Position numbers and translations under genes: made by a program
Notes under the pieces: generated by a model
The model's input: only the letters and a program-made list of their open reading frames with translations
Database searches by the model: none
What the model was told of the DNA's origin: nothing
Shown here: positions 10,861-20,570 of the stretch, in pieces
How the letters are laid out: every line of letters begins with the position of its first letter
How positions within the stretch are numbered: the first letter of the stretch is position 1
Assembly: GCA_036346225.1 (NCBI GenBank)
Contig: JARFIW010001491.1
Span: 124,001 to 188,000 of the forward strand
Reading direction: 5' to 3'
Length of the DNA: 64,000 bases
Source of the DNA: Platerodrilus igneus
Lineage: Eukaryota > Arthropoda > Insecta > Coleoptera > Lycidae

Positions 10861-11785
10861 TGCATATTGAGCAGAAAGGTAGTGAAGAAGTTGAAAAACT
10901 AATAACTGATTTGCGAGAAGGCAACTTAGACTCCAAGCAATATGCAGAAAAAGACGGTCTTCTCTGTCGCATAAGATATTCTGCCGATAATACTAAAAAA
11001 TTTCATTACTATGTTCCATGGCAAAGTGGATTAGGCTTGTTGCGCCTATTTCATGATGAGCAATGCCATGTTGGTACTGTTAAGACTATTAGTTCTATTC
11101 TGGAGCACTTTTGGTTTCTTGGTCTTCAAAGTTTTGTTAGGAAATACATTAAACATTGTTTAATATGTGCCATTAAGAAAACTAGGACAGGGCCATTACA
11201 AGGTTCAATATTGTTACCAACAAAACCCATTACACCTATTCATACTGTACATGTTGATTGTCTAGGTCCTTTGCCTATTAGTAGCGATAAACATAAATAT
11301 GTGTTAGTGATTGTGGATGCTTTTACAAAGTATTGCAATTTAATTCCACTAAAAACAGTTCAAGCTGATGAAACCCAATATGCATTACAGCCGTTTATTT
11401 CTTGCTTTGGTACCCCTAAAGTAATAGTCATGGACAGTGGTACAAATTTTCATAACCTTTCCATTTGTAAATTTCTCGATGAGTGGCAAATTGACTACCA
11501 TTTTATGACACCTGATGTGCATAGATCCAACGGACAAGCAGAGCGTTATATGCGCACTATCATGAATTTAATTAGAATCGAAACTCGACTTAAAAGTGAA
11601 TGGCCGAGTGGGTTATCGAAAATACAGCTTGTCTTAAATACTACTTTACAAAAGTCGATAAATAGCACACCATTGCAAGCGTTGATTGGCATCAACACTA
11701 CCACGCCATTGATACAAGCAGTGTTGAATGATTTGTCATCAGATTTATCAACTGCTAGAAACATGGAGTTAGATAGAAAACGAAT
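10860..11785 (+). pseudogene. Gypsy-1 integrase, C-terminally truncated
   Basis: The N-terminal HHCC zinc site is visible (H at FHDEQCHVGT; C at CLICAI). The core has VHVDCLGPLP, VIVMDSGTNF and SNGQAERYMRT, giving the DD-E triad. Recognisable similarity ends about 11785, where a reverse-strand coiled-coil ORF begins, so the C-terminal DNA-binding domain and everything to the 3' LTR are lost. Confidence 0.9.
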
Positions 11786-11786
11786 A

Positions 11787-12740
11787 GCGTCTCTTTTCCA
11801 AATCTGTTTTGTATCTGTTCCAGCTGTACTAATCATCTCCTCTTGAAGTCGTTGATCTTGTCCCGTATCTGTCATACATATCCATCAACCCTTTGTTCTA
11901 ATGTCGCCGTGTTAAGTTTTAGCAAATTAGTCTCGTCCCAAGTCAGTCTCAGTTATTCTAAAATTTCGTTCCGTGCCTTCAAGTTATCCCATTTGTTTGT
12001 ACTTATGTTGTTGTCCAACCTTTTGTAGTTGTCCGTGTGTTTCTTCTCAACCTGATCTATGTTCTTCTGTGATACTGTCATACCTGCAACAAAATTTTCT
12101 TCTTCCATGGCTTCTATTTTACCTTCAACATCCTTCCGTATTTCCAACTTAAAAACCCTAAAACTATGCTGCATTGTCACTTTGATGTCTTCAATACTTC
12201 CCTTTATTTTTGTTTTAAAAATTTTCTGTTCCGTCTGCGAAATCTTCATTCCTGTCTGCAAATTTTTCATGTCCATCTGGAAATTTATTAAGAGTGTCAT
12301 GACGTCTTGCATTTCGTTGTCCTTCGTCCATACTGTTTCTAAATTTTGCCTTTGTACGTTCACCACAACTATCTCGGGTTCAAGGTAAGTGTCTGAAATT
12401 AATTGTCTCTGTTTGCCACTAGCTTCTATTATTTGAACTTCCAATCTCCATGGCTTACCCAATCGTGCAGCAAATCTCTGTTTGTTTGTCATAATGTATT
12501 GTCTTGTCACTGTCACTAATTGTGTTTATCGTCTAATTTTCAGGCCCCACCTAAAGTTTTGTCTCTCAAAATAGTCTATCAGCTGCCATCCACCTGCATT
12601 CTGCTTTTGAGGAACAAACAAACAACAACGCCGTTTTATTAAAATTTTTACAAATGCTTCAAGTTTTCACTCTGAATTATTCGAGCATCACATTGGGATT
12701 TTCCACATGCATTATATCACCCTCCCTCCATTTTATTTTA
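11787..12740 (-). mobile_element. LTR-element fragment with coiled-coil gag-like ORF
   Basis: This block joins Gypsy-1 on its left and LINE-D on its right. Read on the minus strand it has a purine tract (AAAATGGAGGGAGGG, 12720-12734), a TG start, an AATAAAA signal near 12638, then a 190-residue ORF from 12516. The arrangement suggests an LTR with the beginning of a gag gene. I could not identify the family and there is no RT. Confidence 0.45.
11790..12516 (-). pseudogene. Coiled-coil gag-like protein, N-terminal part
   Basis: The ORF from ATG at 12516 to 11953 gives 187 residues, and the same kind of sequence continues in other frames to about 11790. It is rich in Lys, Glu, Met and Gln, with heptad-like stretches (MDMKNLQTGMKISQTEQKIF, IEAMEEENFVAGMTVSQKN) and no membrane segment. 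Some invertebrate Gypsy gags start with such coiled coils, which is why I call it gag-like. No zinc knuckle or capsid motif is present, so the identity is uncertain. Confidence 0.4.
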
Positions 12741-12784
12741 TAAATTTTTGGTAACCTGTAAATAAATATCACCTTAGTTTTGTT

Positions 12785-13960
12785 AAAAAGTGCAAATAGG
12801 AGTGGTCTCAAAATGCTGCCTTGTGGGACCCATTTAGTGAGAATAATTTCACAAGAAAATTGAGTATCTCCCTCACGACTTGTGTACTGTGATTTAGATA
12901 GCTTTATAACAGTTGGGTCACATTCATAAAAATGAAGTTTTGCGATTAAAAGTTCATGATGTATAGCATCAAAGGCTTTACTAAAGTCAAGTAAAACTAG
13001 AAGTGATATCTGAGAAGTGGCTATAGCCACAGTAAGATCGTTAACTATCTTCATAAGAGCAGTTGAAGTACTATGGCCTTGCCTAAATCCTGACTGGGTG
13101 ATAGGCAACAGATCATGAGTTTTTTATATGACAGTAGCTGGTTGTAAACTATTTTTTCAGCAAGTTTTGAAAGTGCAGGCAGAATACTGATAGGTCGTAA
13201 ATGTGTCAGAGAGGTGGCTTTATGAATTTCGGGTAGAGGATTTACAATGGCATTTTTCCATATCAAGGGCACTTTGTCGGATCTCAAAGAATAATTAATT
13301 ATATGTAACAGTGCAGTATTACAATAAGGATAAGCATACTGGAAGCATTTTTAAATTAATCCCATCTGCACCGATTGCATTAGATTTTAATTGATGGAGT
13401 GTAGTTTGTAACTCTACCTCAGTGATCTCCATAAATTTGAAATTGTTCCGGACATTTCCATGAATACTCGTTCTAAAAGAGATTAAATTATTATTGACCT
13501 TAGATGTCGGTACCATTATGGTAAAGAAGTTATTTATACGCTCAGCATTCAAAATGGATGAATCAATCTCATTAACTTTCTTTGTGTGGATATTACAGGC
13601 TTCAAAATTCGACCACATCTTCTTAGGATTAGTTTTAAAAATATTTATCTGCCTCTGAATGTAGGCACACTTTTCTTGTTTAATTGCAAATGCCAGGTAA
13701 TTTTTCAGATCTCTGTAATATTGTTTATCGGCATCCAATCTAGATATCTTAAATTTATTAAATGCATGATCTTTGAGATTGATTATTTGCTTTATAGTAT
13801 CAGTAATACATGGCTTTGAAGGTTTATCAACAGTAATAGTTCTATATGGAGCATGCATATCATACACCTTAACTAAAGCCGAATTAAGAAAGTGAACTTT
13901 GTCATCTATAGAATGGAAATTATCAATTTGATTCCATGGTATCCTACACGCATCACCAGC
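12785..13960 (-). pseudogene. LINE-D reverse transcriptase, N-terminal half
   Basis: The linker includes YYRDLKNYLAFAIKQEKCAY and NPKKMWSNFEA. The RT then shows SNAIGADGINLKML, VPLIWKNAIVNPLPE, LRPISILPALSKLAEKIVY, QSGFRQGHSTSTAL, LLVLLDFSKAFDAIHHELL (motif A) and KWVPQGSILRPLLFALF (motif B). It then stops matching. Frame breaks occur near 13319 and 13100. Motif C is absent, so it cannot be active. Confidence 0.88.
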
Positions 13961-14774
13961 GAACGTGTCTGCATTAAAAAGACGAAAATCACGAAATGTA
14001 ATTTTTTTGGTTGGTGCTTCACCACTTTGCAATCGAAATAGCAATAAACAAGAGAGTGATCTGACAAGTTTTCCATGTCTAGAGTTCCGTGTTCAATAAT
14101 TTTCAGGTGATTACTGACCAATATGACATCGATTAAGGAGGATAAAGATTCAGCAATCCGAGTAGGCTCTCTAATAATTTGTCGTAGACTGAATGATTGT
14201 AAAATGTTATCAAAATGTGTACGTTTATAGTTTGCTTTCAAAAGTCCAAATTAACAACTCCAGTTAATACAACTTCATCCACTGTAGGAACCAAATTTGC
14301 TAATACAATTTCAAGATTGTCCAATTCTGTTAAAGGAATTTGTGGAGGTATATAGATGACAACTATGGCAATTTTGTGTTTGTCAACAGTAACACAAATC
14401 CAAAGTTGTTCTAACTGAGTGTTTAAAAGATATTCAGTTGCTATAATGCAAAATTTTAAATTGTATTTAATATAAAGAGAGGCTCCTCTAACAAGGTTAA
14501 TTCGATCAGTATGCAAAAGTTCCCATCCAGGTAAACTAATAGAACTTGAAGGAATGTCAGGTGTTAACCATGTTTCAGACAAAGCAATAATAGAGAAATT
14601 ATGGTTTTCAATGTAATCAATAAACGATGCAAAGCTAGGTAGTAAAGACTGAATATTCAGATGACATACGGACAGTTTCTGGTCATGGCTTGAAGTGTTA
14701 CATTCTAAAAAATGTTCGGCATTAAAAGAATAATCTACTGTATTTCTTTTTTGCTCTACCTTCCTTATGTACAC
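13906..14774 (-). pseudogene. LINE-D AP-endonuclease (mutated active site)
   Basis: Motifs in order are LSVCHLNIQSLLPSF, IIALSETWLTPDI, IAIVVIYIPPQ and LTGVVNLDF, then in the next frame FDNILQSFSLRQIIREPTRI, IDVILVSN and NLSDHSLVYC. The family has GDxN where this copy reads GVVN (near 14255), so a catalytic Asp is replaced by Val. The frame break near 14240 also separates the two halves. Confidence 0.85.
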
Positions 14775-15285
14775 AGGATAATCTCTGTCCCAGACTGCTT
14801 GCGTAACATCAATATTGAGCTTCTGATTATTTACAAAGCCAATACAATTTACACATTCGTATTTTGTTACTTGTCATTCGGTGTGTTTATGAGTGCCAGC
14901 ACATTTACGACAAATCAACTTTTGGGTACATTTATCAGCTTTATGATTGAAATCGTTACAATTGTAACATCTTGTTAGATTAACATCTTCATAAACGTTA
15001 CATTGATCCCAGCCCATATTTAGTTTCTGTTGTTTCAGAATTTTAAAAAATGATTTATCATCAGTTTCAAGTTTTATAAAACGTTTAATGCCAGATTTAG
15101 TTTCTTTTCAACTTTATTTACCACTTTAAGATAAGTATTATCATCAAGGATATCATTTTGGGTTTTTAAGGCTGCCAATAATTTGTCTTCATTCCGGTCT
15201 TCAGATAGTCCTGTAACCATTAAGGTTGGCGCCCTTTTCTTAAGCATGCTGATGTCATAATCTTTTCTGAATCCTAATTAAATAT
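14774..15285 (-). pseudogene. LINE-D ORF1, zinc-knuckle RNA-binding protein (broken)
   Basis: From 15285 down, one frame gives MLKKRAPTLMVTGLSEDRNE and NKVEKK. Another carries FIKLETDDKSFFKILKQQ, and then a run of knuckles: CYNCNDFNHKADKC and CRKCAGTHKHTE with CVNC behind. This order matches the gag-like ORF1 of Jockey/I-type LINEs. At least one frameshift and a stop interrupt it, so it is a relic. Confidence 0.72.
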
Positions 15286-15506
15286 TAATTATTATTTGTA
15301 CATTTTGTTTAATACCGGTTACTTAAAATTGAGTTAATTAATATAAATTTTGCACGTAATTTCTATTTGATTCTTTACTTGGAATAATTAAACTACATTA
15401 AAATTGAGCATTTTAATTCTGCTTCTTTTCCCAAAGCTTCCTTCTACACGGTGATTAAAATTATTTGATGTGATTATTTAATTTTCTACCCTGGTCTAAA
15501 TTTGAG

Positions 15507-15555
<49 letters not shown>

Positions 15556-16659
15556 CATTGTCATATGTAGACTACATGAAAAGTTGGAAAGAAACAATTC
15601 TTTGAATTTATTAAGTCAACAAGTCATAGGTTGAACAATATGAGGCAAGTGGCCGGTATTTCGAGAGTTCATAATGAAACTGGTAGTTATATGGAAAACG
15701 ATGTTTGTTAGGTGACACCAAATCTTTTAAAAAATAAATTAAAATGAGATTCAAGGTGGGGTTGTTGTTTGTGAATTCGCTTTCTGGTTTTTAATTTACT
15801 CTGGTTGTTAATTCGCTTGTGCTTGTGTTTCAAGTTTATTTAGGGGTTATAATGTCCTAATAAATTTTAGAGCTAGCTGTTGTTGATGAAAAAGTGAACA
15901 TAAAATTTTTTTATAATGCAATTTCGAATTGCAATCCAATGCTAAACACTGATTGCTTCAAGAGTGTTAACAGCAAAAGAAAAGGTAAATTTCTTCAATC
16001 GCTAGGGTTATAATTATTCAAAATTAAATAGTTATTAATTAAAATGAACAGTAAAATGTTTAACACGACTAAAAAGTTTACGTTGCTATTATTGAAAAAC
16101 ACACTCATCGGTATTATGCATCTTTAAATAGCAATCAAAGTCGAATCCCTATAGAACAAGATGTTTATACTTTACGATCAAAAATATAAACAAGATAAAT
16201 TAACTAGAGCCGATGGACAGCAGTTTGTAAATAATTGAATTTCACTGTTTTTTGAAGAATTTAGTATGAGAAGAGTGCCGATATCATTGTAAATTGTGTT
16301 TGGAATCCTGGATTAAGGCCTACCATAAAAGATACATCATTCTTGTTATTTTAAACATCAATCTTTTCTTAAAACTTTCTTACGAAAAAAATAGTGTTTA
16401 GACTCATCTCTACAATAAACTAAAAAAATATTAACATACGCTTTCCTTTGATATACCACTAGGCCCTGGTAGGTGAATACGGTTCTTATTTGCCGATTTA
16501 CTTTGTAAACGTTTTTGATTCTTTATAAATACACACCAACGTTTTTTCGTATTTATACATATTGCAATACATCTGGTGCAGATGGTTTTTGGAAGATCAT
16601 CATTAGTGGAAACCTAAAACAAAATACTAGCATTAAACAGAATCAAATATTAGTCATCA
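15286..16659. other. Non-coding AT-rich stretch
   Basis: I find no coding region here. It contains an (AT)n tract at 15509-15551 and otherwise unstructured AT-rich sequence. Confidence 0.6.
15509..15551. repeat. (AT)n microsatellite
   Basis: An uninterrupted AT dinucleotide run of about 43 bp. Confidence 0.97.
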
Positions 16660-16835
16660 TCATTTTGTTTTCGACCTTACTTAAGGTCGGTTTGACGCAG
16701 CTCTAACTTCTTTTCTATTCTGTGCTAATCTAAAAAGCTCTACATACCCTTCACAACCTAAATTTCTAATAATTTGACTAATATAGTTTGGTCTAGGTCT
16801 TCCTATATCCTTCTATCTTTTTCCTATCCAGCTGG
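16660..16835 (-). mobile_element. RTE-1 3' end fragment
   Basis: It repeats, with a few mismatches, the last ~140 bp of the RTE at 17330-20570 (minus-strand ...RLAQNRKE-type coding end and the short tail). It ends with an ATGATGATGA repeat at its 3' side, typical of RTE termini. It is a severely 5'-truncated copy. Confidence 0.85.
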
Positions 16836-16952
16836 CTCTACATAGATATTAGCAACCTGATGGTTGTTAAAGAACTCTAACATGTTTACATGATTACCAT
16901 TTATAGAGAAATGAAATATAACCTGGTTATCCGCTTCAAAAAGGAAAAGTGT

Positions 16953-17324
16953 TAAATTATATGTTATGGTAAGACTTAAGCAACGAATTGCTGCCAACAT
17001 GCCAGACCGCTACCTAATTGTGAGTTATGTCATGGTGACGTTTACTAAATTATATGTTATGGTAAGGCTTAAGCAACAAATCGCTACCAACATGCCAGAC
17101 CGCTACCTAATTGTGAGTTATGTCATGATGACGTTTATTAAATTATCTGTTATGGTAAGGCTTAAGCAACGAAACGTTACCAACATGCCAGACCGCTACC
17201 TAATTGTGAGTTATGTCATGGTGACGTTTATTAAATTATATGTTATGGTAAGGCTTAAGCAACGAAACGCTACCAACATGCCAGACCGCTAACTAATTGT
17301 GAGTTATGTCCTGGTGACATTTAG
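16953..17324 (+). repeat. 4 x 93-bp tandem repeat
   Basis: Four head-to-tail units start at 16953, 17046, 17139 and 17232, exactly 93 bp apart with no length change and about 5-10% differences. Because 93 is a multiple of three, one plus-strand frame stays open for 108 codons (16966-17292). Nothing suggests it is translated. The array lies between two RTE-1 3' ends. Confidence 0.95.
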
Positions 17325-17365
17325 TTAACTGATTTTTATTTTTTTTGTTTTGTTTTCGAACTTAC

Positions 17366-17671
17366 TTAAAGTCGGTTTGACGCAGCTCTAAATTCTTTTC
17401 TATTCTGAGCTAGTCTAAAAAGGTCCACATACCCTTCACAACCTAAATCTCTAATAATTTGACTAATATAGCTTTGTCTAGGCCTTCCTACTCTATTTTT
17501 ATTTGGTAGTCTATAATCTAAGACTTTACTAAATAGTCCCTCATGTCTTAACTGGTGCCCTATCATTCTATCTCTCCTGACCTTCAATTGTTTCCACATA
17601 CAGGGATCATCACCTATCCTTCTATAAACTTCCTCGTTTCTTACTCTATCTGTCCAACTAATCTTTAACAT
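17366..17671 (-). pseudogene. RTE-1 C-terminal domain
   Basis: MLKISWTDRVRNEEVYRRIG, RRDRMIGHQLRHEGLFSKVL, NRVGRPRQSYISQI and LFRLAQNRKEFR make up the conserved C-terminal module of RTE proteins. It ends at the stop at 17366, about 30 bp before the element tail. It is separated from the RT by frame changes near 17700-17775. Confidence 0.88.
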
Positions 17672-17774
17672 TCTCCTATAACACCAAGTTTCAAAAGCTT
17701 CTATCTTTTCTTATCTACTTCTTTAATTGTCCAAGTCTCACTACCGTATAGTAGAACGCTCCATACGTGCGACT

Positions 17775-19180
17775 TTAAGAAACTTTTCTATTATCTAAAC
17801 TAATACTATTAGCTATTAGTAAGTTTTTCTTTTTTAAAAACATTTTTCTAGCTTGAGCTATTCTAGCTACTATATCCCTTCTGCTACATCCATCCTTTGT
17901 AATTATACTACCTAAATAGCAAAATTCATCTACCTCCTCTAAGTCGGTATTACCTATTTTTAATTTTGGTTTAGAACTAGGCTGTAACTCACTTGTCATT
18001 ATCTTTGTCTTTACTGAGTTAATTCTCATACTATAGTTACTCCGTAGTATCTCATATAAAATATTTAAAAACTCTCCTAACTCTTTTCTAGACTCTGCTA
18101 TAATGGCTATATCATCTGCAAAACGTAACATGTCTATTTTCTGTCCCTGTACACTAATACCTATCTCTTTTCTCTCTCTAACTAAGTTTAAAGCTTCCTT
18201 AATATAAACATTAAAAATCAAGGGAGACAGTATACAACCCTGTCTAACACCATTTCTAATCTTAGCTTCCTTTTCTATTTCATCCAATCTAATTACTACG
18301 CTTTGGTTTTATATAGACTGTAAATAATTTTTCTATCCCTATGAGAGATTCCTATTTTTGCAAAACCCTGAACATAACAATCCAATTAACCCTATCAAAT
18401 GCTTTTCTAAATCTACAAACGCGAAATGAGTTTTTATTTTTTGTAACCTTTTTCGATAATTACCCTAATCATTAGTATCGGTTCTCTAGTCCCTCTGTCT
18501 TTACGAAAACCATATTGGTCTTCGCCTAAATAATTCTCAGTTAAAGCTTCTACTCTATTTTTAATTATTATTGTTAGTATTTTGGAAGCATGATAAGTTA
18601 AACTAACCGTTCTAAAATTGTCACACCTATCAGCTCCTGACTTTTTTGGGATTGGGATAATAATATTTTTTTCGAAATCTATTGGAACCTCACATGTGTC
18701 ATATATTTCTTTTACTAGTTCATATAATCTGTCTAAAGTTTTCTGACTTGCATATTTTATTAATTCTGCAGGAATATCGTCTATCCCTGGTGCTTTATTT
18801 AGTTTAAGATCCCTAACAGCTCTATCAAATTCCTCTCTTAATATTGAGAACCCTATTTCTACATCCTCTTCTTGGTCGTTCTCTAACTCATCCATATCGT
18901 CTCCCTTATATAAATCTTCTAAATATCTTTTCCATCTATCTGCTATCTCAACTTTATTTATTAGAAGCTCATTATTCTCGTCTCTAATACCATTATATTT
19001 TTTCCTATCATCCCCAAAAAAATTTTTAACTGCCCTGTAAGCCCTGTCTGTCTTACCTACTCTCAAATCATCTTGTATTCCCTTACAATTCTCCTCCATC
19101 CATTTATTTCTAGCTTTTCTACACTCATGTACTATCGTATTTCTAACTGTATTATATTTTTGCTTACTTTCACTATCCAA
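17775..19180 (-). pseudogene. RTE-1 reverse transcriptase (frameshifted)
   Basis: The linker has KWMEENCKGIQDDLRVGKTD. RT blocks are LKLNKAPGIDDIPAELIK, FEKNIIIPIPKKSGADRCDN, EDQYGFRKDRGTREPILMI, then motif A (AFVDLEK, near 18390) disrupted by a frameshift. The 18287-17775 frame has RNGVRQGCILSPLIFNVYI (motif B) and LRFADDIAIIAES (motif C, FADD). In motif A one A appears to be missing from a run of A residues. This could be a sequencing error, as argued for Gypsy-3. Confidence 0.9.
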
Positions 19181-19449
19181 TTCTCGGAAGGGTTTAAGCT
19201 TTCTTCTATTCTCTATTAAATCTAATATCTCCTTTGTTACCCACGGTTTTCTCGCTTCTATTTTTTTCTTACCTATAGTCTGTGTTGCTGTATCATGTAC
19301 AGTCAGTTTTATTTCTTTCCTCTATTTTCTCGTTCCTCCTACAGCTATCTCTTTGCTCTTAATATCTAATACTTGTTTATATTCCTCTTTTACCCTACTA
19401 TCATTAAGCTTACCTAGATCCCATCCTCTCTTTTAACCTTTCTCAATTT

Positions 19450-20370
19450 TTGAATTTTAGTTTACACTTCATTTTAACTAAGTTATGATCGCTATCTATG
19501 TCAGCCCCTGGATAACTACGACAGTTTTTAACTTGGTTTCTAAATCTTTGTTTAACTAAAATATAATCTATTTGGTATCTAGCCCTATCACCTGGCGCTT
19601 TCCAGGTATATCTTCTCCTAACATGTTGTTCGAATAGGGTGTTTACAGTTACTAATCTATGTTCCTGACAAAACTCAACTAATCTTTCTCCTCTATCATT
19701 TCATCTGCCATACCCAAATTTTCCTACCATTTTTCCCTCACTACCTTCTCCCACTGACGCATTAAAATCGCCCATAACTATTAAATTCTCATTTCCTTTT
19801 ACTTTTCTCACTATACTATTTATATGCTCGTATACCTTTTCTACTTCCTCATCCTCGTACTGAGTTGTTGGCATGTAAACCTGTACTAAAACAGTGTCTG
19901 TGGGTTTTGTACTCAATCTAACCATAATTATTCTATCACTAAATTGTAAGTACTCTTTAACTTTATGCCCTAATCTTTTACCTAACACTATTCCTACGCC
20001 TGCCTGTCCATTAGTTGAAGAAGTTGTAATTATTCTATAATTATCTTTCCAAAAGTCATTACTATCTGGCCATCTCACCTCACTAATACCTAAAATGTCC
20101 AGCTTTTCCTTTCTCATTTCGACTTGTAAAATTCGTTAACTTATCTACTCTAAGTAATGACCTTACATTCCAAGTCCCTATCACTAAATCGAACTGTTGT
20201 TTTATATTCTTACGATGACGAGCCCCAAGTACCCCCTCCCAGAGATCCGAATGAGGGAGTATTTTACCTCCGGACAAGAATTTTACTTGTGAGCTCTCCA
20301 TCATATGTATTTCGTGTTTTAGGCCACGCACACCTGGGAAATATTGTGGTAGGCTCCCATATCTTTCCAC
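19450..20370 (-). pseudogene. RTE-1 AP-endonuclease
   Basis: An N-terminal leader (MERYGSLPQ...) is open from 20370. The APE signature follows: VIGTWNVRSL (about 20160-20190), LDILGISEVRW, NLIVMGDFNAS (about 19765) and, near 19480, a YQIDYILVKQ and DSDHNLV block carrying the catalytic Asp-His. Frame breaks lie near 20100 and 19700. Catalytic residues appear conserved, so the breaks, not the active site, disable it. Confidence 0.88.
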
Positions 20371-20570
20371 AACGCAGTTTTTAAAGATTTTAGCAAAAAG
20401 CCGTATCCGTCACGGCCAACCCTCAACAAGCTTGTAAATTATTGAGGATCGCCCGAGACCAACCGACCCTCCTCCAATATCTTTTAGCCAGCAAGGCTTC
20501 TGCCCTTGCTGCGCTTTTTAATCGCCTTTTACAATAAGCAGGCTTACTATAGTAGTATTCTTTATCCCCT

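Larger units (their letters stand above)
7805..11785 (+). mobile_element. Gypsy-1: mdg3/micropia-like Ty3/Gypsy element, 3'-truncated
   Basis: Probable 5' LTR, primer-binding site, gag, protease, RT, RNase H and integrase follow in order on the plus strand. The RNase H tail (VPRIAR-WAYMQDFDYEIVYRKG) resembles mdg3/micropia/blastopia elements. The integrase is followed at about 11786 by reverse-strand sequence of another LTR element, and no 3' LTR is visible. The frames are broken at several points. Confidence 0.88.
12745..15285 (-). mobile_element. LINE-D: Jockey-like non-LTR retrotransposon, 3'-truncated
   Basis: Minus-strand ORF1 with CCHC knuckles, AP-endonuclease and the first half of the RT are present. 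The RT similarity stops right after motif B, near 12785, where the LTR fragment begins, so motif C and the 3' end are missing. It is related to the plus-strand element at 23410-24878, which keeps the 3' half. Confidence 0.85.
17330..20570 (-). mobile_element. RTE-1: RTE-type non-LTR retrotransposon, nearly full length
   Basis: A minus-strand element of about 3.2 kb encodes AP-endonuclease, RT and the RTE C-terminal domain. It has a GC-richer 5' leader (20120-20570) with two small hairpins: AGCAAGG...CCTTGCT at 20490-20510, and CTATAGTAG...CTACTATAG near 20547-20578. The 3' end is at an A-rich tail near 17332. Several frameshifts interrupt the single long ORF usual for RTE. It differs from the plus-strand RTE-2 at 26462. 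Confidence 0.9.

Noticed and set aside
16966..17292. 108-codon ORF across the 93-bp repeats
   Set aside because: It is open only because the unit length is a multiple of three without a stop; there is no start context, domain or sign of selection.
16953..17324. CRISPR-like array
   Set aside because: There is no repeat-spacer alternation, only contiguous 93-bp units, and the DNA is animal nuclear.
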